From contig URWZ01000058.1 of NCBI GenBank assembly GCA_900551625.1, forward strand, positions 1 through 8,561: a DNA stretch of 8,561 nucleotides. The letters run 5' to 3'. The DNA is from an uncultured Collinsella sp. (GTDB lineage Bacteria; Actinomycetota; Coriobacteriia; Coriobacteriales; Coriobacteriaceae). Position numbers and translations under genes: made by a program. Numbering within the stretch: position 1 is the stretch's first letter; every line of letters begins with the position of its first letter. The notes under the pieces were generated by a model. That model ran no database searches. It saw only the letters and a program-made list of their open reading frames with translations, and had not been told where the DNA came from. Shown here piece by piece: positions 1 to 6,374 of this stretch.

Positions 1-1
1 C

Positions 2-517
2 GTCAATGACGGCGATACGCTGCTCGTCGACTCGGGCACCACCGCTCTCGAGTTTATCCGGCTCCTCGACCAACGCGACGGCATCACCGTCATCACGGCC
101 GACATCACCATCGCTGATTACATCGACGAGAGCATGCCCTCGGTCGATGTCGTCATGCTGGGCGGGGCACTGCGCAAAGGTCATCGCTATCTGTACGGTC
201 CACTTACCATGCAGGCGCTCCAAACGGTCCACGCCGACCTTGCCGTCATGTGCCCCGGCGCTTTTGTTCCCGGCTGCGGCTTTACGACCGACTTTCCGCA
301 GATGGCCGAGACCAAAACAGCCATGATCTCCGCCGCCCGTCAAAGCGTCGCCCTCATGGACAACAGCAAGGTTAACGGACGAGGCATGTACCGCTTTGCC
401 GAACTGACCGATGTCAACACCATCGTGATGGACCGCGACCCCGATCATGCCGTCGCCACCTCAATCGCCGAGACCACCGGCAGCGCGCGTCCGGCCCTCA
501 TCATCGCCACCAGCTAA
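2..517 (+). CDS. DeoR-family transcriptional regulator, C-terminal sensor domain (5' end outside window)
   Basis: The reading frame is open from the left edge to the TAA at 515-517, giving the last 171 residues of what is normally a protein of about 250. The N-terminal helix-turn-helix is therefore outside the window. The visible part is the DeoR sensor (DeoRC) domain: GDTLLVDSGTTALEF near its start is the phosphosugar-binding turn, followed by VITADITIADYI, VVMLGGALRKG, then GCGFTTDF and LMDNSKVNGRGMYRFAELTDV near the end. Proteins of this family usually repress sugar or nucleoside catabolic operons and release DNA when a sugar phosphate binds the C-terminal domain. The target operon is not visible. 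The gene is convergent with the flavoprotein gene and ends just before a strong hairpin. The fold assignment is good; the ligand is unknown. Confidence 0.88.
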   Translation, partial: VNDGDTLLVDSGTTALEFIRLLDQRDGITVITADITIADYIDESMPSVDVVMLGGALRKGHRYLYGPLTMQALQTVHADLAVMCPGAFVPGCGFTTDFPQMAETKTAMISAARQSVALMDNSKVNGRGMYRFAELTDVNTIVMDRDPDHAVATSIAETTGSARPALIIATS

Positions 518-521
518 AATA

Positions 522-555
522 AAAACCACCACAAAGATGCCTTTGTGGTGGTTTT
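522..555. terminator. Bidirectional intrinsic terminator between convergent genes
   Basis: A perfect 15-bp inverted repeat has arms at 522-536 and 541-555 and the four-base loop ATGC. It lies 4 bases after the DeoR stop codon and 22 bases after the flavoprotein stop on the other strand. Read on the minus strand the stem is followed by TTTTTATTTT, a strong U-tract. Read on the plus strand the stem itself ends in TTTT. One hairpin can therefore serve both convergent genes, more strongly for the minus-strand one. Confidence 0.85.
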
Positions 556-577
556 GCTCGTTAAAAGCGAAATATCG

Positions 578-1738
578 CTACTTGGACAGCTCGTCGGCGA
601 GAACCTCGATCTGAGCGCGCGAGGCGTCGTTGAGCGAACCCAGGACGGTCACCTTGTTCTGCGCCAGGGTGATGTCCTTCATGCCCTCGAGCTCCTTGGT
701 CATAACCTTGGCAGCGGTGGGCGCCCAGGAACCGGCCTCGACGAGCGCCACGATGCGGTTCTGATAGGCGTGCTCGGCAAGCGTGTGGATAAAGGTGCTC
801 ATGAACGGGAAGATCTCGCCCTGATAGGTGATAGAAGCGAGCACCAGACGGTCATAGCGGAACGCATCCTCAACGGCCTCGGCCATGTCGTCGCGAGCCA
901 AGTCAAAGACGGAAACCTTCTGGCCGCGGGCCTCGAGCGCTGCGGCGAGCTCCTCAACGGCAGCCTTCAGGTGGCCGTAGACGCTCGCGTAGGCAATGGT
1001 GATGCCCTCGTCCTCGGGCTGGTAGCTCGACCAGGTGTTATAGGTGTCGAGGTAATAGCCCAGGTTCTCGGTCAGCACGGGGCCGTGGAGCGGACAGATA
1101 ATCTGAATGTCCAGGTCGGCGGCCTTCTTGAGCACGGCCTGCACGAACTTGCCGAACTTACCGACGATGCCAAAGTAGTAGCGGCGCGCCTCGCAGGCCC
1201 AGCCTTCCGGGTCCTCGATGTCGTTGGCGCCGAACTTGCCAAAGCCGTCGGCACTAAAGAGCACCTTGTCGGTTGACTCGTAGGAGAAGATCACCTCGGG
1301 CCAGTGCACGTTGGGGGCGCAGACAAACGTTAGGCTGTGGCCACCCAGGTCGAGCACGTCGCCCTCTTTGACGACTATCTTACGCTCGGGGTAGTCGGTG
1401 CCAAAGTAGTTGACCATCATGCGGAAGGCGCCCATGCTGGCCACAATCTGTGCCTGGGGATAGCGCTCCATAAAGGCGGCGATACCGGCGGAGTGATCGG
1501 GCTCCATGTGATGGACGACCAGGTAGTCGGGCGTACGGCCATCGAGCGCGGCCTCGAGGTTGCCGAGCCATTCGTCGACAAAGCCAGCGTCAACCGAATC
1601 GGCGACAGCGATTTTATCGCCCAAGATAACATAGCTGTTGTATGCCATGCCGTTCTCGGACACGTCGTACTGGCCCTCGAACAGGTCAATGTCGTGATCG
1701 TCGACACCGATGTAGCGGATATCCTTGGTGATCTCCAT
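578..1738 (-). CDS. FprA-family A-type flavoprotein (flavodiiron protein)
   Basis: The 386-residue product has the two-domain layout of flavodiiron proteins, which reduce O2 to water and/or NO to N2O in the cytoplasm of anaerobes. The N-terminal metallo-beta-lactamase-like domain (about 1-245) keeps every expected di-iron ligand: H77, E79, D81 and H82 in HMEPDH, H145 in NVHWPE, D164 in SADGFG and H218 in CPLHGP. The C-terminal flavodoxin-like domain (about 246-386) starts at ITIAYASVYGH, the FMN phosphate-loop region. There is no rubredoxin or flavin-reductase extension, so it needs a separate electron donor, which is not in the window. The start at 1738 is chosen because AGGAGG lies 9 bases upstream; an in-frame ATG at 1780 would add 14 poorly conserved residues and has no such site. 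Whether O2 or NO is the main substrate cannot be read from sequence. Confidence 0.93.
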   Translation of the reverse strand: MEITKDIRYIGVDDHDIDLFEGQYDVSENGMAYNSYVILGDKIAVADSVDAGFVDEWLGNLEAALDGRTPDYLVVHHMEPDHSAGIAAFMERYPQAQIVASMGAFRMMVNYFGTDYPERKIVVKEGDVLDLGGHSLTFVCAPNVHWPEVIFSYESTDKVLFSADGFGKFGANDIEDPEGWACEARRYYFGIVGKFGKFVQAVLKKAADLDIQIICPLHGPVLTENLGYYLDTYNTWSSYQPEDEGITIAYASVYGHLKAAVEELAAALEARGQKVSVFDLARDDMAEAVEDAFRYDRLVLASITYQGEIFPFMSTFIHTLAEHAYQNRIVALVEAGSWAPTAAKVMTKELEGMKDITLAQNKVTVLGSLNDASRAQIEVLADELSK

Positions 1739-1747
1739 CAGGCAAAG

Positions 1748-1753
1748 CCTCCT
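1748..1753 (-). promoter_or_regulatory. Shine-Dalgarno site of the flavodiiron gene
   Basis: AGGAGG on the minus strand sits 9 bases before the ATG at 1738. It decides the start in favour of the shorter protein over the in-frame ATG at 1780. Confidence 0.8.
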
Positions 1754-1754
1754 A

Positions 1755-1781
1755 GATAGACAAAAGAACCCGTCTATCATA
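1755..1781 (-). promoter_or_regulatory. Candidate -10 element and 7-bp dyad upstream of the flavodiiron gene
   Basis: On the minus strand TATGAT (1776-1781) matches the -10 consensus at five of six positions and lies 37 bases before the ATG. No good -35 is seen 16-18 bases further upstream. GATAGAC at 1755-1761 and GTCTATC at 1772-1778 form a perfect 7-bp inverted repeat with a 10-base spacer, overlapping the -10 and the expected start of transcription. It could be an operator or a leader hairpin just before the ribosome site. This is inference from position and symmetry only. Confidence 0.35.
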
Positions 1782-1867
1782 ACACTCGGCAGTATCCCAG
1801 CTGTTATCTGCCGGCATCCATACCGATTGTTATTGAAATACGATAAATCGCCGTTTACCTGCGCAAA

Positions 1868-2899
1868 CTATGCGCGCGGTATCGCCGTGCTATGTCGAAT
1901 AATGAGCTGGCCGGGAATACGAATGGCAACGGTTTTGCCCGCCGTACCCGCCTCGGGAACCGCATGCTCGAATACCTCGCGTCCGCGCTGATGTAGATCA
2001 AATCGCACGGTCGTGAGCTCGTTGTGTGCCACAAAATCATCGAGCGAATCATCGACGCCCACCACGCTCACGTCCTCGGGCACGCGCAAGCCACTATCGC
2101 GCAGCGCTGCAATTGCGCCGTTTGCCATCTGGTCGTTTGCCGCGTAAATCGCCGTCATGGTGCGGTCGTGCTCGGCCAGATATCTGCCGGCCTCGTAACC
2201 GCTGTTGGCAGACCAGTCGCCCTCGAGCGGCGTCTGCGGCTTAATGTGCCTACGCTCGAGCGCATCCTGCCAACCGGCTCGACGAAATTGCTCGTCGACC
2301 GAGAACGACGGGCCGCCAATATAGCGAATTTGCTCATGCCCCAGCTCAAACAGGTGATTCATAAGCAAGAGCGAGCAGCCGTAATGATCGGAGTCTACCG
2401 TGGTCACCCGCGGGTGCGCGTACATGGTAACGATGACCGTGCCAATGCCCGGCAGTGGATCAAACGTCTCAAAATCGGGCGCCATACGGCTCATGCCGAT
2501 AATGATGCCGTCCACAGGCAGCGCGGCCATACGACGCGTTGCCTCGGCAAGCGAAAACTCCTCGGTCTTGGACATCTCGACCAGCGTGATGGCGCAATTA
2601 TGCTCGCGAGCAGCGCTGGCGATGCCGTCGATCATTGAGAGGTTGCCAAACTTGGTGACATCGTTGACGCACAGACCGACCGAATGGTAGCGGCCGTCGC
2701 GCAGCGAGCGACCGGCATAACTCGGACGAAAGCCGAGCTCTTGCATAGCGGCCTGCACGCGCTGGCGCGTCTGCTCGTTAACGTTGGGCAAGCCGTTGGC
2801 GACGCGCGAAACCGTCTGCTGCGAAACGCCAGCAGCGCGGGCGACGTCGGCCATGGAGACCGGACGCGTACCTGTATCGTTGGACGGGCGCCTTGCCAC
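1868..2899 (-). CDS. LacI-family transcriptional regulator, likely controls galKT
   Basis: The 343-residue protein has the full LacI architecture. The DNA-binding helix-turn-helix is at 16-36 (MADVARAAGVSQQTVSRVANG in consecutive order) and the hinge at about 56-70. A periplasmic-binding-protein-like sensor domain runs from about 72 to the end, with typical landmarks such as YIGGP (193-197), the AANDQMANGA region (253-262) and VVGVDDS (279-285). The start is GTG at 2897-2899, preceded by AAGGTGATCC, a long match to the 16S rRNA tail. The alternative ATG at residue 16 would begin at the recognition domain but has no ribosome site. The gene is divergent from galK, and the shared gap holds three copies of one operator-like sequence. 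Galactose or a galactoside is the likely effector and autoregulation is likely; both are inferred. About 130 bases separate its stop from the flavodiiron start, with no obvious terminator between. Confidence 0.9.
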   Translation of the reverse strand: MARRPSNDTGTRPVSMADVARAAGVSQQTVSRVANGLPNVNEQTRQRVQAAMQELGFRPSYAGRSLRDGRYHSVGLCVNDVTKFGNLSMIDGIASAAREHNCAITLVEMSKTEEFSLAEATRRMAALPVDGIIIGMSRMAPDFETFDPLPGIGTVIVTMYAHPRVTTVDSDHYGCSLLLMNHLFELGHEQIRYIGGPSFSVDEQFRRAGWQDALERRHIKPQTPLEGDWSANSGYEAGRYLAEHDRTMTAIYAANDQMANGAIAALRDSGLRVPEDVSVVGVDDSLDDFVAHNELTTVRFDLHQRGREVFEHAVPEAGTAGKTVAIRIPGQLIIRHSTAIPRA

Positions 2900-2900
2900 A

Positions 2901-2910
2901 GGATCACCTT
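2901..2910 (-). promoter_or_regulatory. Ribosome-binding site supporting the GTG start of the LacI regulator
   Basis: On the minus strand AAGGTGATCC precedes the GTG at 2899. GGTGATCC is complementary to the conserved 3' end of 16S rRNA, in the part beyond the usual GGAGG core, so its nearness to the start codon is acceptable. It supports the GTG start over the in-frame ATG 45 bases downstream. Confidence 0.6.
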
Positions 2911-2992
2911 CACCGTTGCGAGATCTGAATAGCGTGCATGCCGGCCCGGGCAGAAATACACCCCGCGCCGAGGCCCGCTATCGTCGGACGCA

Positions 2993-3006
2993 TGTTAACG
3001 TACTCT
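2993..3006. promoter_or_regulatory. Operator O1 (LacI-type, proximal to the regulator gene)
   Basis: TGTTAACGTACTCT is the first of three copies of an operator-like sequence. Around the central C|G step the two halves keep TG..AC and GT..C, as in LacI-family sites, with a divergent last base. It lies 94 bases upstream of the regulator's GTG. On the strand read towards the regulator it shows GAGTACGTTAACAT, the same 14 bases that O2 shows towards galK. Likely role: autoregulation and/or DNA looping with O2 or O3 (inferred). Confidence 0.6.
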
Positions 3007-3011
3007 ACTTT

Positions 3012-3040
3012 TTCAATCCGCAACTCTTCTGCTCTATAAG
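3012..3040 (+). promoter_or_regulatory. Candidate promoter towards galKT
   Basis: TATAAG at 3035-3040 matches the -10 consensus at five of six positions. It is preceded after 17 bases by a weak -35, TTCAAT, at 3012-3017. Transcription would start near 3047, leaving a leader of about 190 bases in which O2 and O3 would act as roadblocks. Other placements nearer galK are possible but none has a better hexamer pair, so this is only a candidate. Confidence 0.3.
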
Positions 3041-3115
3041 TCCATACGGCAATACCGTTCACGGCTGAATTTCTACCGATTACCAGATTCTCAAAAAGTG
3101 ACAAGCGATGTGTTA

Positions 3116-3129
3116 TGAGTACGTTAACA
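3116..3129. promoter_or_regulatory. Operator O2 (LacI-type, inverted copy)
   Basis: TGAGTACGTTAACA is the exact reverse complement of O3's core. The identity extends to 18 bases (3112-3129 against 3180-3197), so O2 and O3 are arms of a perfect inverted repeat. Its centre is 123 bp from O1 and 64 bp from O3; 64 bp is close to six helical turns, suitable for looping or cooperative binding. Confidence 0.65.
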
Positions 3130-3142
3130 TAGCCCGTAACGT

Positions 3143-3172
3143 GCGGTATCGTGAACACTTGGTTCATGCCGC
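3143..3172. repeat. Nested imperfect hairpin between O2 and O3
   Basis: Between the two 18-bp arms, TGAAC (3152-3156) and GTTCA (3162-3166) form an inner 5-bp stem, flanked by GCGG (3143-3146) and CCGC (3169-3172). The whole 3112-3197 stretch can therefore be drawn as a long stem with a second hairpin inside it. It may be a DNA dyad for another factor or a leader RNA structure. Confidence 0.4.
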
Positions 3173-3179
3173 TTTAAGT

Positions 3180-3193
3180 TGTTAACGTACTCA
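3180..3193. promoter_or_regulatory. Operator O3 (LacI-type, proximal to galK)
   Basis: TGTTAACGTACTCA lies 44 bases upstream of the galK ATG and is the mirror copy of O2. The central C|G step is flanked by TG..AC and GT..CA. A repressor bound here would block promoter clearance or elongation into galK. Binding by the neighbouring LacI protein is inferred from adjacency and triplication. Confidence 0.65.
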
Positions 3194-3237
3194 TAACGAC
3201 GCAAAACCCACCCGGGCGCGCCAAGGAAAGGACTCCC

Positions 3238-4443
3238 ATGACCACCCCCGACGAAAAGACATTCGCCACGCTCACCAAGCTGTTCGAAGAGGAGTTTGGC
3301 CCCATCGGCGACCGCCAGGTGCTCTACGTGCACGCGCCCGGCCGCTCCGAGATCAGCGGCAACCACACTGACCACGAGGGTGGCCACGTTATCGCCGGCT
3401 CGCTCGATGTCGCCGTTGACGGCATCGCCGTGGCAACCGATTCCAACAAGGTTCGCGTAGCCGACGAGGGCTATCCCACGTTTGAAATCGCGCTCGACAC
3501 GCTAGACGTTCAGGAGTCCGAGAAGGGCACGTCCGCGAGCCTCGTCCGCGGCATGGCCCACGAAATCGCTGCTCTGGGCGTTGAGCTCCAGGGCTTCGAC
3601 TTCGCCTTCACCTGCTCTGTCCCCTCGGGCGGCGGCCTTTCCAGCTCCGCTGCTGTCGAGGCGGCATACGGTCGCGCCATGGAGACGCTCTGGGGAGCAC
3701 CCGCCATCGAGCCCGTCGCGCTCGCCCAGATGAGCCAGCGCACCGAGAACAACTATTACGGCAAGCCCTGCGGTCTGATGGACCAGGCCGCTGTGTGCCT
3801 GGGCGGCCTCGCCTACATGGACTTTGAGGACCAGGCTCAGCCTAAGACCCAGAAGCTCGAGCTCAACTTTGAGGATCACGGCTATGCGCTCGTGCTCGTT
3901 AAGGTCGGTGCCGACCACGTGGCCGCCACCGACGACTACGCCGCCGTTCCGCGCGAGATGCAGGACGTTGCCGCCGAGTTTGGCAAGGCACGCCTGTGCG
4001 AGGTCGACGTTGCCGATTTTGACGCCAAGCTCCCCGAGCTGCGCGCCAAGCTGGGCGACCGCGCCTGCCTGCGCGCCGTTCACTACTGGTACGAGAACGG
4101 CCTGGTCGACAAGCGCTGGGCCGCCCTGAACGCCGGCGACATCGACCAGTTCCTGATCCTGACGCGCGAGTCCGGCGCCAGCTCTGCCATGTACCTACAG
4201 AATGTCGTTGCCAAGCTGGGCTCCGAGCAGCCCTCGATGTATGCCCTGGCACTGGCCGAGCACGTGCTCGACGGCCGTGGCGCCGTCCGTATCCACGGTG
4301 GCGGCTTTGGTGGCACCATCCAGGCCTTCGTGCCGCTCGACCTGGTCGACACCTTTATCACCAAGATGAACGGCTGGCTAGGCGAGGGCTCTGCCCGCCA
4401 CTACGCAATTTCTGACAAGGGGGCTTACGCGGCATGGCTGTAA
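3238..4443 (+). CDS. galK: Galactokinase (GHMP kinase family)
   Basis: The 401-residue cytoplasmic enzyme phosphorylates galactose at C1 with ATP, the entry step of the Leloir pathway. All GHMP landmarks are present: the sugar-binding signature APGRSEISGNHTDHEGG (33-49), the phosphate loop PSGGGLSSSA (129-138), the catalytic aspartate D182 in CGLMDQ with its partner R36, and the C-terminal glycine motif HGGGFGGT (353-360). Length matches the family. The signature is a variant: E. coli-type enzymes have NLIGEHTDY, whereas here the residue before the histidine is N42 rather than glutamate, as I recall for some anaerobic Firmicutes relatives. The ATG at 3238 follows AAGGAAAGGA with a 5-base gap. 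It is the first gene of a two-gene operon with galT, whose start lies inside the galK end, and it is probably regulated by the divergent LacI protein. Confidence 0.93.
   Translation: MTTPDEKTFATLTKLFEEEFGPIGDRQVLYVHAPGRSEISGNHTDHEGGHVIAGSLDVAVDGIAVATDSNKVRVADEGYPTFEIALDTLDVQESEKGTSASLVRGMAHEIAALGVELQGFDFAFTCSVPSGGGLSSSAAVEAAYGRAMETLWGAPAIEPVALAQMSQRTENNYYGKPCGLMDQAAVCLGGLAYMDFEDQAQPKTQKLELNFEDHGYALVLVKVGADHVAATDDYAAVPREMQDVAAEFGKARLCEVDVADFDAKLPELRAKLGDRACLRAVHYWYENGLVDKRWAALNAGDIDQFLILTRESGASSAMYLQNVVAKLGSEQPSMYALALAEHVLDGRGAVRIHGGGFGGTIQAFVPLDLVDTFITKMNGWLGEGSARHYAISDKGAYAAWL
4418..4423 (+). promoter_or_regulatory. Ribosome-binding site of galT inside the galK end
   Basis: AGGGGG lies 10 bases before the ATG at 4434 and within the last codons of galK. 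It favours 4434 over a second in-frame ATG at 4443, which overlaps the galK stop as TAATG but would leave a 19-base gap. Confidence 0.5.
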
Positions 4444-6062
4444 TGACTGACGTGCGCGAGGCCGCGCAGAACCTGATCGAGTACGCTATCCACCGATCGA
4501 TGATCGGCCAGGACGATCGCATCTGGGCGTATAACACCATTCTCGAGTGCATCGGTGCTACGGGGCCGGCGCTCGACATGGCCTGGGCGCTCCAGGTCGA
4601 GAAACTCTCGCTCTTGCACCCCGACACCCTGCCCAACTTTGACCTTGAAGGCACACTTGCCGCGCTTTCCGAGGCCGCCGTTGCCAACGGTGCTGCCGAG
4701 GATACGGCATCGGGCCGCGATCGCATCGCCATGCGCATCATGGGTGTGCTGATGCCGAGGCCTTCGGTTGTAAACGAGGAATTCAACGGCCGCATTGGTG
4801 TCAACGAGCCCCGCGCCGCAACCGACTGGTTCTACGGTCTATGCTGCGACGCCGGCTACGTGCGCCGCGCCGCCATCGCGCGCAATATCAAATGGAGCAC
4901 CCCCACCAACTGGGGCGACCTGGAGATCACCATCAACCTGTCCAAGCCTGAGAAGGACCCGCGCGATATTGCCGCGGCCGGTGCCGCCAAAAACACGAGC
5001 GAGAAGTATCCCGCCTGTCAGCTGTGCATCGAGAACGAGGGGTATCCCGGACGCTCCGCCGCAGCCGACGGCGGCGCTCACCCCGCCCGCCAGAATCTGC
5101 GTGTTATCCCCATCCAGCTCGACGGCGAGCGCTGGGGTTTCCAGTACAGCCCGTACGCGTACTTTAACGAGCACTGCATTGCCATGAGCTCCGAGCATCG
5201 CCCGATGCACGTCGACCGCAAGGGTCTGACCTGCCTGCTCGATTTTGTGGACCTGTTCCCGCACTACTTCATCGGCTCCAACGCCGACCTGCCCATCGTG
5301 GGCGGCTCGATCTTGTCGCACGACCACTTCCAGGGCGGCGCGCACGAGTTCCCCATGATGCACGCCGCTGAGGTCTCGCAGTTTAGCGTGTCCGGCTTTG
5401 ACCAGGTCAGCGGTACCGTGTTGCAGTGGCCGCTTTCGGTGCTGCGACTGCGCTCGCACGACCGCGCTCAGCTGCTCGACGCCGCCGAGAAGATTATCCT
5501 CGCCTGGCGCGAGTGGACCGATGAGTCGGTTGGCGTCATCGCGCACACAGCCGACGGCGTGGCGCACAACACTGTGACGCCCGTCATCCGCCGCGTCGAC
5601 TCCCGCGGCAACGCCGGCGGCGAGATTTACGAGGCCTACCTGGCGCTTCGCTGCAACATCACGACCGACGAGCATCCGCTGGGCGTGTTCCACCCGCATG
5701 CCGAGTATCACCACATTAAGAAGGAGAACATCGGCCTGATCGAGGTCATGGGCCTGGCCATTTTGCCGCCACGCCTGGTTCCCGAGCTCGGCGCCGTCCG
5801 CGAGCACCTGCTGGCCGCCAAGGTCGACGCAAGCTACGACCTTGGCGCCGCACTCGAGGGCGACGACCTTTGCCGCAGCCACGCCGCATGGGCCGAGGAT
5901 GTCTTTGCACGCCGCGCCGATGAACTTACGGCGGATAACGCCATCGACATCCTGCACGAGGAGGTCGGCGTGGTGTTTGGCCACGTGCTCGACAACGCCG
6001 GCGTCTTTAAATGGGACGAGGCAGGACGCGCCGCCCAGCAGCGCTTTATCGACTCGCTGTAG
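4434..6062 (+). CDS. galT: UDP-glucose--hexose-1-phosphate uridylyltransferase, class II GalT
   Basis: The 542-residue enzyme moves UMP from UDP-glucose to galactose-1-phosphate, the second Leloir step. It belongs to the class II (Gram-positive type) GalT group, not the shorter E. coli type. Landmarks in order: CQLCIENEGYPGR (195-207), HPARQNLRVIPI (216-227), YFNEHCIAM (243-251), FPHYFIGSNADLPIVGGS (275-292), the active-site motif HDHFQGG (296-302), which corresponds to the HPHxQ of class I enzymes with a nucleophilic histidine, and FHPHAEYHHIKKENIGL (419-435). It is somewhat longer than my recollection of about 490-500 for the family. It starts 10 bases before the galK stop, so translation is probably coupled. 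A strong terminator follows. No epimerase or mutarotase gene is next to it, so galE must be elsewhere. The alternative start at 4443 would remove only three residues. Confidence 0.95.
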   Translation: MAVMTDVREAAQNLIEYAIHRSMIGQDDRIWAYNTILECIGATGPALDMAWALQVEKLSLLHPDTLPNFDLEGTLAALSEAAVANGAAEDTASGRDRIAMRIMGVLMPRPSVVNEEFNGRIGVNEPRAATDWFYGLCCDAGYVRRAAIARNIKWSTPTNWGDLEITINLSKPEKDPRDIAAAGAAKNTSEKYPACQLCIENEGYPGRSAAADGGAHPARQNLRVIPIQLDGERWGFQYSPYAYFNEHCIAMSSEHRPMHVDRKGLTCLLDFVDLFPHYFIGSNADLPIVGGSILSHDHFQGGAHEFPMMHAAEVSQFSVSGFDQVSGTVLQWPLSVLRLRSHDRAQLLDAAEKIILAWREWTDESVGVIAHTADGVAHNTVTPVIRRVDSRGNAGGEIYEAYLALRCNITTDEHPLGVFHPHAEYHHIKKENIGLIEVMGLAILPPRLVPELGAVREHLLAAKVDASYDLGAALEGDDLCRSHAAWAEDVFARRADELTADNAIDILHEEVGVVFGHVLDNAGVFKWDEAGRAAQQRFIDSL

Positions 6063-6116
6063 CACGCGAGCTCGAACGTTCAACAGCAGCCCGCACGACA
6101 TAGCCACCTACACGAC

Positions 6117-6157
6117 AACGGCGCCCGCCGGCAACATCGCCGACGGGCGCCGTTTTC
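6117..6157 (+). terminator. Intrinsic terminator of the galKT operon
   Basis: A perfect 11-bp stem has arms at 6117-6127 and 6144-6154. It is continued past one C/A mismatch by CGGC (6129-6132) and GCCG (6139-6142) around a six-base loop, and ends in TTTTC. It begins 54 bases after the galT stop and closes the operon before the ATPase cassette. Confidence 0.88.
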
Positions 6158-6188
6158 TGATGCAAGGGTAGCTAATTTGCACCAAAAC

Positions 6189-6236
6189 AAGGAGTGTTCC
6201 AAACTGCCGGCAGAGAAGGAACGCCCCCAGGTGCCG
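6189..6236. repeat. 48-bp direct repeat, left copy, flanking the ATPase gene
   Basis: This block matches 7704-7751 at 41 of 48 positions in the same orientation. Inside it is the palindrome CTGCCGGCAG (6204-6213), flanked by GTTCC (6196-6200) and GGAAC (6218-6222), so it can fold as an interrupted hairpin. A sub-motif of the form AAGGA(G/A)(T/C)G(T/C) occurs twice, at 6189 and 6216. It may be a dispersed intergenic repeat or the edge of an inserted cassette. Confidence 0.7.
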
Positions 6237-6245
6237 ACCTAAACC

Positions 6246-6344
6246 CCCACACTATTCGATGGAAAAACGTGGTTGCCTCCCACATTATTCGATGGAAAAA
6301 CGTGGTTTACTCCCACATTTTTCGATGGAAAGACCGAAACGGTC
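6246..6344. repeat. Three 33-bp tandem repeats immediately before the ATPase gene
   Basis: Units are 6246-6278, 6279-6311 and 6312-6344. The first two match at 30 of 33 positions. The third follows them for about 23 bases (CCCACATTTTTCGATGG and onward) and then changes into the palindrome GACCGAAACGGTC. Each of the first two units runs from CCCAC to GTGG around a shared core TTCGATGGAAAAACGTGG. The array ends directly at a candidate -10 element. It is best read as a binding-site array for regulation of the downstream gene; the binding factor is unknown. There are no unique spacers, so it is not a CRISPR array. Confidence 0.75.
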
Positions 6345-6351
6345 TTATACT
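6332..6351 (+). promoter_or_regulatory. Candidate promoter and palindrome for the ATPase gene
   Basis: TATACT at 6346-6351 matches the -10 consensus at five of six positions and lies 23 bases before the ATG. Just upstream is the perfect dyad GACCG-AAA-CGGTC (6332-6344), which occupies the spacer. The -35 region would fall in the third tandem repeat near TTCGAT (6321-6326), a poor match at wide spacing. Activator or repressor control through the repeats would explain that, but this is inferred. Confidence 0.45.
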
Positions 6352-6374
6352 AACCATGATCGTTAGGAGGCAGT

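Noticed and set aside
545..1276. 243-residue open frame on the plus strand
   Set aside because: It is antisense to the flavodiiron gene, which has all metal ligands. Long antisense frames are expected in G+C-rich codon usage, and the product shows no family motifs.
1787..1813. Terminator for the LacI regulator gene
   Set aside because: The 6-bp arms enclose 15 bases with little internal pairing and no U-run follows on the minus strand, so it is better treated as a possible operator dyad.
4839..6107. 422-residue open frame on the minus strand
   Set aside because: It is a mirror of galT with a valine/glycine-rich composition and no recognisable domain.
6246..6344. Short CRISPR array
   Set aside because: Units are directly adjacent with no unique spacers, the third is degenerate, and no cas gene is present.
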